This document shows, in pieces, positions 35,790 through 44,534 of a stretch of 64,000 nt of DNA; positions within the stretch are counted from its first letter, which is position 1, and each line of letters begins with the position of its first letter. The notes under the pieces are model-generated. The model was not told where the DNA came from, did no database searches, and saw nothing but the letters and a program-made list of their open reading frames with translations. This DNA comes from Sporosarcina beigongshangi (GTDB lineage: Bacteria > Actinomycetota > Actinomycetes > Actinomycetales > Micrococcaceae): contig NZ_JADHDY010000003.1 in assembly GCF_016820535.1 (NCBI RefSeq), positions 1-64,000 on the forward strand. Direction: 5' to 3'. The position numbers and the translations under genes were made by a program.

Positions 35790-36980
35790 TCAGTCCTGCC
35801 AGGGGAAGATGACGCCCTCGCCCACCACTTTGAGGGACAGCTGCGTGCCGGGGCGGGCGAGCATGGCGTTCCAGTGGCGGATGTTGATGGTTTCGCCGCC
35901 GACCGGCTGGTGGGGGTCTCGCGGGTGCTCAGCGTCGACGAGGATGGGCTCGAGCTTGATGCGGACGGTGGTTTCGGGGCCGAAGTAATCGGTGTCCACC
36001 ACGGTTCCGCGGATCGGGCCGCCGCTGGAGATGCGGATCTGCTCCGGGCGCAGCATGATGTGGACCTTGCCCTGGACCGGCGGGCGGCGCACCGGGATGC
36101 CGCCAAGCGAGCACAGCGCCAGGGATCCTTCCATCCAGGCTTCGAGGATGACGGCGTCACCCAGGAATTCTGCCGTGGCCCGGTCTGCCGGGCGGGTGTA
36201 GACCACGAACGGGCTGCCGGTCTGGGCCAGCTTCCCGTCGCGCATGACGGCCACCTGGTCGGCGAAGCTGAGGGCCTCGGCCTGGTCGTGCGTAACGAGG
36301 ATGGTGGTGACGCCGGCCTGCTCCAGGGTGTCCGAGACCGCCTTGCGGGTGGCCACGCGCAACCCCGCGTCAAGGGCGCTGAAGGGCTCGTCGAGCAGCA
36401 TGAGTTCCGGCTGGCGGGCCAGGGCGCGGGCAAGTGCCACACGCTGCTGCTGGCCGCCGGAGAGCTGGTGCGGACGGCGCTTGGCGTAGGAGCGGTCCAT
36501 GGAAACCATCTCCAGAAGCTCCCCCACCCGCAACGAGGCCGCCTTGCCGCGCAGGGGCAGGCCGAAGGCAATGTTGGCCCCGACGCTCAGGTGGGGAAAC
36601 AGGGCGCCGTCCTGAGCCACATAGCCCACGCTGCGTTTGTGCGCCGGCAGCCACTTGTCCGGGCCCGCGACCTCGGCGCCGCCCAGGGCGATCCGGCCCG
36701 AATCCGGCGCCGAGAACCCTGCGATCAGGCGAAGCAGCGTGGTCTTGCCCGAACCCGACGGGCCAACGATGGCGGTGGTGCGCCCCTGCGCCACGTCCAG
36801 GTTGACTCCCTTGAGCACCTCGGTGCCGCCGAAGCTCTTGTGGACTCCGGTGATCTGCAGGTGGTCGGCGACGTCGCTGGAATCGTGCACGAATGTGCGG
36901 CTGTCGGACCCCGGGACGGCCGGACGTGCCGCCGAGGCAGCCGCTGACGTGCCACGGGATGGGTGGGGCTGGGTTGTCAT
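35790..36980 (-). CDS. fbpC: iron(III) ABC transporter ATP-binding protein (FbpC type)
   Basis: 396-aa ATPase: Walker A GPSGSGKTT (about 72-80), Q-loop YVAQDGALFPHLSV, signature LSGGQQQR, Walker B LMLLDEPFSALD and the switch histidine in LVTHDQ. The C-terminal half carries a TOBE-like regulatory domain (VHIMLRPEQIRISS), as in FbpC/PotA-type proteins. The N-terminal ~40 residues are a low-complexity extension. The start overlaps the fbpB stop by four bases (36977-36980). It energises the FbpB channel. Confidence 0.9.
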   Translation of the reverse strand: MTTQPHPSRGTSAAASAARPAVPGSDSRTFVHDSSDVADHLQITGVHKSFGGTEVLKGVNLDVAQGRTTAIVGPSGSGKTTLLRLIAGFSAPDSGRIALGGAEVAGPDKWLPAHKRSVGYVAQDGALFPHLSVGANIAFGLPLRGKAASLRVGELLEMVSMDRSYAKRRPHQLSGGQQQRVALARALARQPELMLLDEPFSALDAGLRVATRKAVSDTLEQAGVTTILVTHDQAEALSFADQVAVMRDGKLAQTGSPFVVYTRPADRATAEFLGDAVILEAWMEGSLALCSLGGIPVRRPPVQGKVHIMLRPEQIRISSGGPIRGTVVDTDYFGPETTVRIKLEPILVDAEHPRDPHQPVGGETINIRHWNAMLARPGTQLSLKVVGEGVIFPWQD

Positions 36981-38593
36981 TGTCCTGCGGCTTTCTTGGA
37001 TTGCACAAAAAGAAGATAGGTCATGGGCGCCGACAGCACAATCATGAGCAAGGCATAGGGGGCGGCCCCCATGTAGTCGATTTCGCTGCTCATTGACCAG
37101 AACTGGGTTGCCAGCGTGCGGGTGCCGTTCGGCGCCAGCAGTAGCGTGGCAGTCAGCTCGTTGACGATGCCCAGGAACACGAGTGCCGCACCGCCTGCAG
37201 CGGCCGGCGCTGCCAGCCGCAGCGTCACCTTCAGGAAGGCCACGAGCGGCGGTTTGCCGAGGGCCTGTGCCGCTTCGTCCAGCGTGGGCGGCACCTGGGC
37301 CAGACCCGCCCTCAGGTTGACCAGGGCCCGGGGCATGAACAACAGCGCGTAGGCGGCCACCAGCACAATGGACGTCTGGTAGATGGCCGGGAGGTTGTGG
37401 ACCGTGATGGTCACCAGGGCCAGGGCCACGACAATGCCCGGCATGGAGCTGGAAATGTAGTTGGCAGCTTCCAGGACCTTGCTGACGGGGCCCGGGTGGC
37501 GAATCACGAGGTAGGCGAGGGGGAAGGCGAGCACGGTGGTGACTGCAGCGCCGGCCAGGCCGTACCCGAGGGTCTGCAAGAGTGCCTGGAGGAGGTCCTC
37601 ACGCTCCCAGATGGCCGCGCCTCCGGCCACCAGCCAGCGCCCCACATGCCAGAAGGGAACGCCGAGGGCCAGCACGGTGACGCCTGTCAGGGCCAGCTGC
37701 GCCGGAAGCTGCCACATGCCCAGGCGCAGCCGCTGCGGGTTGGACTGCACTCCGGCACCGACCCTTGCGTAGCGGGCGCTGCCGCGGGTGCGGGATTCGG
37801 CCAGGAGTAGCAGCAGGCAGAACATGACCAGGACACTTGCCAGCATGTTCGCTGCGGCACCGTTGAACGTGGACCGGAACTGGTCGTAGATGGCGGTGGT
37901 GAAGGTGTCGAAGGTGATCATGGCGAAGGCGCCGTACTCGGCGAGCAGGTGCAGGGACACCAGCAGCGCACCGCCGGCCGCCGACAGGCGCAGCTGCGGC
38001 AGCACCACTCGGAAGAAGACCCGCCACGGCCCAAGCCCCAGCGACGCGGCCGACTGTTCAAGGGCCGGATCCAACCTGCTCAGCACGGCGGCCACGGGGA
38101 TGTAGACCAGGGGGAAGTACGACAGCACGGATATCAGCACGCCGCCAAAAATGCCGCCGAGCGACGGAATGGCGCTGACCCACGCGTAGCTGTTGACGAA
38201 TGCGGGGATGGCCAGCGGCGCAGCCAGCAGGACGGACCAGGCCTTGTGCCCGGCCAGCCGGGTGCGTTCCACCAGCCAGGCTCCGCCAATGCCGATAACC
38301 ACGCACAGTGGAACAGTGATCAGGACCAGGGCCAACGTGTTCAGGAGCAATTCACCAACGCGAGGCCGGAACACCAGCTCAACGATGGTGTCCCAGCCGG
38401 CATTGACGGTGGCTGCCACAACATAGCCCAGCGGCACCAGGGAAAACGCCGCAATCAGGCAACATATCAGGACAACCGGCCAAAGGCCGGGGCGTCTGCC
38501 CCGGCCTTTGGCTCGGTGTTTCAAGGTGTCGGCACTTGGCGGGCCAACCGCCGTCGTGCCTGTCCTTGAAGAAGGGTCTTGCTGTGGACTCAT
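36977..38593 (-). CDS. fbpB: iron(III) ABC transporter permease (FbpB type)
   Basis: 538-aa permease with two fused binding-protein-dependent transport domains, about 12 membrane spans. The EAA-type loops are EQSAASLGLGPWRVFFRVVLP (first half, about residue 190) and DEAAQALGKPPLVAFLKVTL (second half, about 455). The N-terminal ~35 residues are cytoplasmic and basic. The start is five bases after the fbpA stop; with fbpA and fbpC it forms a three-gene operon. Confidence 0.9.
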   Translation of the reverse strand: MSPQQDPSSRTGTTAVGPPSADTLKHRAKGRGRRPGLWPVVLICCLIAAFSLVPLGYVVAATVNAGWDTIVELVFRPRVGELLLNTLALVLITVPLCVVIGIGGAWLVERTRLAGHKAWSVLLAAPLAIPAFVNSYAWVSAIPSLGGIFGGVLISVLSYFPLVYIPVAAVLSRLDPALEQSAASLGLGPWRVFFRVVLPQLRLSAAGGALLVSLHLLAEYGAFAMITFDTFTTAIYDQFRSTFNGAAANMLASVLVMFCLLLLLAESRTRGSARYARVGAGVQSNPQRLRLGMWQLPAQLALTGVTVLALGVPFWHVGRWLVAGGAAIWEREDLLQALLQTLGYGLAGAAVTTVLAFPLAYLVIRHPGPVSKVLEAANYISSSMPGIVVALALVTITVHNLPAIYQTSIVLVAAYALLFMPRALVNLRAGLAQVPPTLDEAAQALGKPPLVAFLKVTLRLAAPAAAGGAALVFLGIVNELTATLLLAPNGTRTLATQFWSMSSEIDYMGAAPYALLMIVLSAPMTYLLFVQSKKAAGQ

Positions 38594-38598
38594 TTAAT

Positions 38599-39657
38599 TT
38601 AGAGTAGCCCAGCCTGGGTCATCAGGTCCGTGACCTTGGTGGAGTTCAGGGTGGCCGGGTCGACCTTGGGGGCGTCCAGGTCCTTGAGCGGTACCAGCTG
38701 GTCGTTCGCGGCGACGTCCGAGCCAACCGGGTATTCAAAGCTGGTGCCGGTCTGCAGCACGGTTTGGCCGGCCTTGCCCGTCACGAACTCGAGGAACTTC
38801 TGGGCGTTGTCCTGGTGCTTGCTGGAGGCCAGCACACCGCCGCCGGAGATCGAGACAAATGCGCCCGGGTCCTGGTTCTTGAAGTAGTGCAGGGCCACGT
38901 TCTTGGAGTTCTCGCCAGTCTTGGCCTGGTCGCCAAACCAGTAGTAGTGGTAGATGACCGCGCCCTCAACCTCGCCGGCATTGACTGCCTTCATGGCGGT
39001 GCTGTTGCCCTTGTAGGCCTTGGAGTTTTCCTTCATACCCTTGAGCCAGGCGCTGGTGGCGTCCTCGCCCTTGAGTTCCAGCATGGCGGAGACGATGGCC
39101 TGGAAGTCGGCACCGGACGGCGACGCGGCCCAGCGGCCCTTCCACTCCTGGTTTTGCAGGTCCATGAGTGACTTCGGCAGCTGGTCTTCCTTCAGCTTCG
39201 TCGTGTCGTACGCGAAGACGGTGCTGCGGGCGGCGATGCCTGTCCACTTGTTCGTGGAGGGGCGGTATTCGGCCGGGACCTGGTCCTGGATCGTCTTGCT
39301 GGTGTCCGCGAAGAGGCCCGCGTTTTCAACCTGGGTCATGGCCGGCGAGTTTTCCGTGAGGAACACGTCGGCCGGGGACTTGTCGCCTTCCGCGATGATC
39401 TGGTTGCTCAGTTCCAGGTCGCTGCCCTGGCGGAGCGTGACCTTGATGCCGGTCTCCTTGGTGAACTCATCCACCCAGGCCTGCGTCAGGGACTCGTGCT
39501 GCGCGTTGTACACTGTGATGCCCTGCTCCGAGCCGGCGGCGCTGCTGCCGGCCGGTGCGGGTGAGCCGCCGCAGGCAGCCAGGGCCAGAACGGAGGCGCC
39601 GGCCAGTGCGGCCAGCGAGGTCTTGCTGAAGGTCTTTTTGGTGAACCAGGTGCTCAT
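38599..39657 (-). CDS. fbpA: iron(III) ABC transporter substrate-binding lipoprotein (FbpA type)
   Basis: 352-aa extracellular receptor. Signal peptide with lipobox LAAC (about residue 29), then a type-II binding-protein fold of the FbpA/FutA kind: ITVYNAQHESL at the start, ADVFLTENSP, and the tyrosine cluster IYHYYWFG, which in ferric-binding proteins coordinates iron. The ATG at 39657 is preferred over an upstream in-frame codon because AGAGG lies eight bases before it and a signal peptide begins at once. Probable iron control is suggested by a DtxR/IdeR-like site at 39714-39730. Confidence 0.9.
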   Translation of the reverse strand: MSTWFTKKTFSKTSLAALAGASVLALAACGGSPAPAGSSAAGSEQGITVYNAQHESLTQAWVDEFTKETGIKVTLRQGSDLELSNQIIAEGDKSPADVFLTENSPAMTQVENAGLFADTSKTIQDQVPAEYRPSTNKWTGIAARSTVFAYDTTKLKEDQLPKSLMDLQNQEWKGRWAASPSGADFQAIVSAMLELKGEDATSAWLKGMKENSKAYKGNSTAMKAVNAGEVEGAVIYHYYWFGDQAKTGENSKNVALHYFKNQDPGAFVSISGGGVLASSKHQDNAQKFLEFVTGKAGQTVLQTGTSFEYPVGSDVAANDQLVPLKDLDAPKVDPATLNSTKVTDLMTQAGLL

Positions 39658-39713
39658 GGAGGCCTCTCGGCGTTGAAAGTAATTAGCGAACGTAAATCGA
39701 TCGTAATCCATGA

Positions 39714-39730
39714 GAGGACAGGCTTACCTC
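39714..39730. promoter_or_regulatory. possible DtxR/IdeR-type iron box upstream of fbpA
   Basis: GAGGACAGGCTTACCTC on the plus strand is a 17-bp interrupted inverted repeat; read on the minus strand within its flanks it matches about 12 of 19 positions of the IdeR consensus TTAGGTTAGGCTAACCTAA. It sits 57 bases upstream of the fbpA start. Confidence 0.4.
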
Positions 39731-39804
39731 GCATACGTCCAATTGTGACGCAGCTCTCCCGTAAAATCTTGCTTTTCAGACTTTCTTATGTCGCCCGCCG
39801 TCTT

Positions 39805-39942
39805 TTATGAACTCGCGGATTGCGATTTGTGCACGATTTCAGCGGCGGCGCCGACGTGCCGGCCGACCAGGACTGCTTTCAGCTCCACTGCCTTGGCGGT
39901 CCCCACGCCCAGCCGCAACAGCGCCAGGGTTTCCGCCGACAT
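39805..39942 (-). pseudogene. 3' remnant of a homologue of the gene at 48377-48862
   Basis: On the minus strand 45 codons ending in TAA encode SAETLALLRLGVG...VELKAVLVGRHVG, which aligns with the last 39 residues of the 161-aa protein at 48377-48862 (TAETLALVRLGVG...) at about 20/39 identical positions, including an 11-of-12 run around LALxRLGVG. No ribosome-binding site or upstream part exists: homology stops at about 39942, six bases before the stop of the island's isomerase gene. It is a diverged homologue fragment rather than an exact duplication. Confidence 0.75.
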
Positions 39943-39947
39943 GAGAG

Positions 39948-40808
39948 TCAGACGAGGGAGCGAAGGTAAGCGAGATTGTCCGAGGTCCGTTCCGCGAGTG
40001 GCTTGTCCGTGGAAAAGTCCTCGACCGTCACCCAGCCGTCATATCGAACTGCCCGCAGGGCCTCGAAGTACCGGGGAACGTCAGCGATCCCGCCTCGCAG
40101 GGATGCCCATTCGTGGGTCCATACGGCTTGTTCGCCGATGCTTGGAAGGCGGCGCCACACAGCATTCTTGACATGGACGTGGGCAAGGTAATCACCCAGA
40201 AGTTGCAATCCTGCCAGGGTCTCCTCGCCACCCTCAACAATGAGGTTCCCCAAGTCGTGGATCACGCCAACGCTCTCCGGATCCATTCCATCGAGCAAAC
40301 GCAGCGCGGCAGACGGCGACGAAGTTACAGTCTGATGGTGAAGCTCCACGAGAGCCTTGACCCCGTGAAAGGCTGCTCGCTCTGCAACCCAGGCAAAATG
40401 TTCCCGCGTTTCGGCAAAAAGGTCCAGGTAGTCATGCCCGGAGGGTTCCCCTCCCATAATGGAAGTGCCCAGGGGCAGGGTTACTATGCGCACCTGTCGG
40501 GCGCCAAGCCGCGCAGTGGCCTTCAACATTCGCTCGACCCCAATGTGGTCATCACATCGTGAGTATCCGCCGATTCCGGAAAACTGGAGGCCTGCACCAA
40601 TGGTGATTGCTGCGATTTTGTCGAGACTCCCTTCAAGCCCGGTCAGGGGCCACGTCGACTTGTTTCCAGTCCAAAAACCAGGCTCAGGCGCCGTCTTCTG
40701 GTCGGTAATCCTCCATTCAATGCCGTCCCACCCTTGGTCAGCCAGCGTCGCTGCGGCTTCTTCCGGAGTCCATTCCGGCGTGGACGCGGTGAATACAGAA
40801 AATTTCAT
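39948..40808 (-). CDS. sugar phosphate isomerase/epimerase-like TIM-barrel protein
   Basis: 286-aa protein of the AP-endonuclease-2/xylose-isomerase-like family. Likely metal ligands are E155-region VELHH, the aspartate in VIHDLGN, the histidine in AHVHVKN, and the glutamate in TVEDFS near the C-terminus. The start MKFSVFTASTPEWTPEEAAATLADQGWDGIEWR is typical of such isomerases. The substrate is unknown; in this operon it probably handles the sugar released by the GH95 enzyme. It is the last gene of the minus-strand operon, 170 bp after the binding-protein gene; the gap contains nothing recognisable. Confidence 0.8.
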   Translation of the reverse strand: MKFSVFTASTPEWTPEEAAATLADQGWDGIEWRITDQKTAPEPGFWTGNKSTWPLTGLEGSLDKIAAITIGAGLQFSGIGGYSRCDDHIGVERMLKATARLGARQVRIVTLPLGTSIMGGEPSGHDYLDLFAETREHFAWVAERAAFHGVKALVELHHQTVTSSPSAALRLLDGMDPESVGVIHDLGNLIVEGGEETLAGLQLLGDYLAHVHVKNAVWRRLPSIGEQAVWTHEWASLRGGIADVPRYFEALRAVRYDGWVTVEDFSTDKPLAERTSDNLAYLRSLV

Positions 40809-40978
40809 GGTCGGTGCTCTATTCCTTGGTTCGGATGGATATCCGCGGCCGCTGCGGTCCTTTTTGATCCGCCGTGGGACGGCCCATGCACAAAGGAATG
40901 TTTGCGCCCGGGCCGCCCCACAGGGATACGGCTCATGGTTCCTGCTGCCTCAGCCACAAGCCGACGCAGTTGAAGAGA

Positions 40979-42619
40979 TCAGGCATTGTTCATGTGCATG
41001 AAAGCCTCTTCGTACTCCAAGCGCATTTTGTCGCCCGCCTTCGCCTGCCATTCCTTGACGCCGGCATCCCAGTCGGAGACAGCCTTCCGGCCCTGCACAA
41101 TATCGTTTTGCAGGGCCTCCATGGCTTTAAGCTGCTGCGCTCCCGCCCGAGACGCCGTTGCAGAGTACAGACCGTTGCTGTCATCCTTGACTGCCAGGGG
41201 GACCAGGGCTTCCTCAGCCTCGTGGCGTGCGCGAACAGCATCCTCTCCCTGCGAAATGTATAGCGTTGCGGGCGACCCCGTGAGGTAGACCGGGTTTGCC
41301 TTGATCTCAAGCGTCCCCTGGTCCGTCATGATTGGGTCACTGCCATTCAATTCATAGTCAGTTCCTGCAATTCCGTACTGCCTGAACATGTCTTCCTCGC
41401 TGCCGAACGGGGAAGAGAGCCAATTGAGAACGTTCAGGATGGTTTCAACCCTGTCCGCGGCCTTCTTGTTGATGGCAGTGATGGAGTGATTGGGCTTGCC
41501 AAGCCAAAAGACGCCTTTGCCGCCTTCAGCACCAGGGGCAGGATGCGCGGCCATCTTGAAGCCCGGAACAGTGGCGCCTCGACGCTGAAACCCTTGCCAA
41601 GCGCTCAAGCTGTCTTCCACCATGACCGCTGTTCCGGCATCAAACCACTTCTTGTACTGGGCCTGGGCCGAAGCAAAAGCATCTGGGTTGACGACCTTCG
41701 ATGCCACTAGCTGGCGGCCGGATTCCAGTGCATCCTTCATATGTTCGTGTTCGAACAGGTGGCTGAAGTTGCCGTCAGTTTCCGTCCAGTTGTTGGGAAG
41801 TTCATACATCTCCTGAATGAACGTCAACGGCAAACCGGCCAACGCCCACCGATTCTTGCCAGGGTCGGTGGCGATTCTACAAAGCTCGAGGAAATCAGCA
41901 AAGCTCGAGGGTACTGTTGCGGCCCCCAACTGCTCAAGAATGTCTTCCCGGCGATACAAGATCCGAGACGTGGTAATTCCGCGAGGAATGGGAAGTCCAA
42001 AAATCTTTCCATTGAACACCGCCCCACGCCAACTATCGGTGGGAATGTTGGCTAGTGCTGGATACTTCTTGATGGCATCGCCGGCCAGGTACGGCGTTAG
42101 GTCGAGGGCCTTGGCCTCCAACATGGCAGGAAAATCTGGCGTTTCATTCTGCAGGTTGAATACGTCTGGCAGTTGATCTCCCGCAATGGTTGTAGCCAGC
42201 TTCTGGGACCAGTCGGCCGAGGGCGTCCACGCCACCTTCAGTTCAGACCCCAGACGCCTGTTCAACTCCTGGGCATAAGCATTCTGGTCCGTGGCAGGTG
42301 GGATGGCGTTCGCCGCAGGCATCATGACGGTGATGGGCTTCCCGTCCCCGGGAACTCCGGTGGTGACTCTTGGCGGGTTCGCGGGATACGTAAAGTAGCC
42401 ATCGGTGACTCCCTCATTAGTGCCTGGCAGGTCCGCACTTGCCACTGGGAATTTGACGAACGTGGGCAACACGGCCTGTCCGGCATTTGTGCCGGCCGGC
42501 GCGCCGCCATCCCCGCATGAGGTGAGGGCCGGCGCGCCAATGGCAGCGATGACGCCCATGGCAAGGGTCCCTCGAAGCATTCCTCGCCGGGACAATTCAG
42601 ATCTTTGGTAGGTATACAC
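40979..42619 (-). CDS. ABC sugar transporter substrate-binding lipoprotein (LipO/YtcQ type)
   Basis: 546-aa extracellular receptor, the large type that pairs with LplB/YtcP permeases. The N-terminus ELSRRGMLRGTL has a twin-arginine motif followed by a hydrophobic stretch and the lipobox LTSC (about 32-35), so export as a Tat lipoprotein is likely. The mature protein has the family features ITVMMPAAN, GDQLPDVFNLQNE, GKIFGLPIPRG and a C-terminal helical region. GTG start with GAGAAG about seven bases upstream. It lies 47 bp after the second permease gene. Confidence 0.88.
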   Translation of the reverse strand: MYTYQRSELSRRGMLRGTLAMGVIAAIGAPALTSCGDGGAPAGTNAGQAVLPTFVKFPVASADLPGTNEGVTDGYFTYPANPPRVTTGVPGDGKPITVMMPAANAIPPATDQNAYAQELNRRLGSELKVAWTPSADWSQKLATTIAGDQLPDVFNLQNETPDFPAMLEAKALDLTPYLAGDAIKKYPALANIPTDSWRGAVFNGKIFGLPIPRGITTSRILYRREDILEQLGAATVPSSFADFLELCRIATDPGKNRWALAGLPLTFIQEMYELPNNWTETDGNFSHLFEHEHMKDALESGRQLVASKVVNPDAFASAQAQYKKWFDAGTAVMVEDSLSAWQGFQRRGATVPGFKMAAHPAPGAEGGKGVFWLGKPNHSITAINKKAADRVETILNVLNWLSSPFGSEEDMFRQYGIAGTDYELNGSDPIMTDQGTLEIKANPVYLTGSPATLYISQGEDAVRARHEAEEALVPLAVKDDSNGLYSATASRAGAQQLKAMEALQNDIVQGRKAVSDWDAGVKEWQAKAGDKMRLEYEEAFMHMNNA

Positions 42620-42666
42620 GGTTTCTTCTCTCTAAAGGATTAAAGTTCGTTGGAAATAGGCACCGG

Positions 42667-43560
42667 TCAGCCCTTGACGGCACCAGTTAGCACACCCTTG
42701 GCGAAGTGCTTCTGCAAGAAGGGATAGACAAGCAGAATTGGCACAATCGCAATGACAAGAATAGCCATTTGGATTGATGGCTCAGGTGGCATCACCGCAT
42801 CTAGGGATCCAAGATCGGAATCCCCGAGCTGCGTACCATTGACCACATACGTTCGCAGGACAAGCTGCAGTGGCCATTTTGCAGAATCGCTGAGGTATAG
42901 CATCGCGTTAAAGAATGAGTTCCAGTAACCCACCGCATAGAATAGTCCAATTACCGCCATAACCGCCTTGGAAAGCGGCAATGCGATTCTGCGGAATATC
43001 TGCCATTCTCCGGCACCATCGATCCGTGCCGCATCGATAAGTTCCGTCGGAATACCTGAGAAGAAGGACCTCATGACTATCACATTGAACCCGCTGACCA
43101 TCGTCGGAACGATGAGGGCCCAATAAGAATCTAGCATTCCCAGCTGCTTTACCATGAGGTAAGTCGGGATCATTCCGGGGGTAAAGAGCAAACTGAACAG
43201 CACCAGCATGATCATGAACTTGTTGCCAACCATGCTGCGCCTACTGAGGGCCCAGCCCAACATGCTAGTTACCGTCAGGCTCAGCAGCGTGCCAACGACT
43301 GTTATGCCAGCGCTGACAAACAGCGACCGGGTGACCACACCGCCGGACAGGACTGAGGCATAAGCAGACCACTGAATAGAGTCCGGGAACAGGACAAAGC
43401 CGCCCGCCTTTGTCACTTGTTCCGGCGAGGCCACGGACGTCGAAATAATTCCGACGAACGGGACGATGACAACGGTGCAGATCAGCAGAAGGATGAGCCC
43501 CTTGAGTAAACTGGCCCCCAGGGCCGGAGCGGGCATTCCATCAATTATTTTCCGGCTCAT
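42667..43560 (-). CDS. ABC sugar transporter permease (YtcP/LplC type)
   Basis: 297-aa CUT1-family permease with six hydrophobic segments. The EAA loop is DAARIDGAGEWQIFRRIALP (about 185-204), which contacts the ATPase; GVLTGAVKG is the usual end. The start overlaps the previous permease by four bases (43557-43560). The gene is noticeably less G+C-rich than the chromosome around the island. Confidence 0.92.
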   Translation of the reverse strand: MSRKIIDGMPAPALGASLLKGLILLLICTVVIVPFVGIISTSVASPEQVTKAGGFVLFPDSIQWSAYASVLSGGVVTRSLFVSAGITVVGTLLSLTVTSMLGWALSRRSMVGNKFMIMLVLFSLLFTPGMIPTYLMVKQLGMLDSYWALIVPTMVSGFNVIVMRSFFSGIPTELIDAARIDGAGEWQIFRRIALPLSKAVMAVIGLFYAVGYWNSFFNAMLYLSDSAKWPLQLVLRTYVVNGTQLGDSDLGSLDAVMPPEPSIQMAILVIAIVPILLVYPFLQKHFAKGVLTGAVKG

Positions 43561-44534
43561 GATTTATAGACTCCTTCTTCGCCGAAGAAATGCGCCAGCT
43601 TGTTGGCAGCAAGGACCAAGACCACACTGACTAGTCCCTTGACGAGCCCTACGGCGGCCGCGACTCCCCAAGCACCTCCGATGATGCCGTTGTTGAACAC
43701 GTATGTGTCCAGGACTTCTGATACTCCCAGCCCCACCGCCTGCTGTTGGAGGACCAATTGTTCAAAGCCAACCGTGAGGGAATCGCCCAGTTTCAGGATG
43801 AACAACAGGATGATGATTGATCGCAACCCGGGCAGGGTGATGTGCCAGGTCTGGCGCCAGCGACTGGCTCCGTCAACTGCCGATGCCTCATAAAGGGAAC
43901 GGTCAATCTGGGCAAGTGCGGCCAAGAAGAGGATTGTTGCCCACCCGGTGTCCTTCCAAATCACCTGGCTCGTGATCACAGTGGTAAACAGCTCCGAATT
44001 TCCAATGATGGAAAGAGTGTCATGGCCGTTTGCCCGTAAGTAATTGTTAATCATACCGGAGCCGCCGAGTATCTGCTGGAAAACAGCCACGACAATGACC
44101 CAGGAAAGAAAGTGCGGAAGATACAGGATAGATTGAACGATCTGCCTAATTTTGTTGGACAACAGGCTGTTCAATAAGAGGGCGATAAGGATTGGAGCAG
44201 GAAAAACGAATACGGCCTGGAGCGCTGTGATGATCAGAGTGTTCTTTAGAGCATTAAGAAAGGCCGGATCGCCGTTGAAAATGACAGAAAAATTATCGAA
44301 TCCGGACCATCGCGAGTGCATGATGCCAAGAAATGGCTGGTAGTCCTGGAATGCGATCACATTCCCCAGCAAAGGAATGTATTGAAATATCAGGATCAGA
44401 ATGATCCCTGGCAATGCAAAGGCAAGCAGAAGCTTGTCCCGCTTGATCCTCTCCCATAATGAAAGAGTTGGTCTGGGGGAGGGGTCTTTCATGGTTTCCA
44501 AGGGCGGCGACGGCCGAATTTTGGTCAGACTCAT
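43557..44534 (-). CDS. ABC sugar transporter permease (LplB type)
   Basis: 325-aa permease, partner of the YtcP-type protein. Six predicted membrane spans; EAA loop EASAVDGASRWRQTWHITLP (about 220-239). The ATG at 44534 overlaps the GH95 stop by four bases (ATGA) and has AGGAA seven bases upstream; a TTG two codons earlier is less likely. No ATP-binding subunit is encoded nearby, so a shared MsmK/UgpC-type ATPase elsewhere in the genome is expected. Confidence 0.9.
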   Translation of the reverse strand: MSLTKIRPSPPLETMKDPSPRPTLSLWERIKRDKLLLAFALPGIILILIFQYIPLLGNVIAFQDYQPFLGIMHSRWSGFDNFSVIFNGDPAFLNALKNTLIITALQAVFVFPAPILIALLLNSLLSNKIRQIVQSILYLPHFLSWVIVVAVFQQILGGSGMINNYLRANGHDTLSIIGNSELFTTVITSQVIWKDTGWATILFLAALAQIDRSLYEASAVDGASRWRQTWHITLPGLRSIIILLFILKLGDSLTVGFEQLVLQQQAVGLGVSEVLDTYVFNNGIIGGAWGVAAAVGLVKGLVSVVLVLAANKLAHFFGEEGVYKS

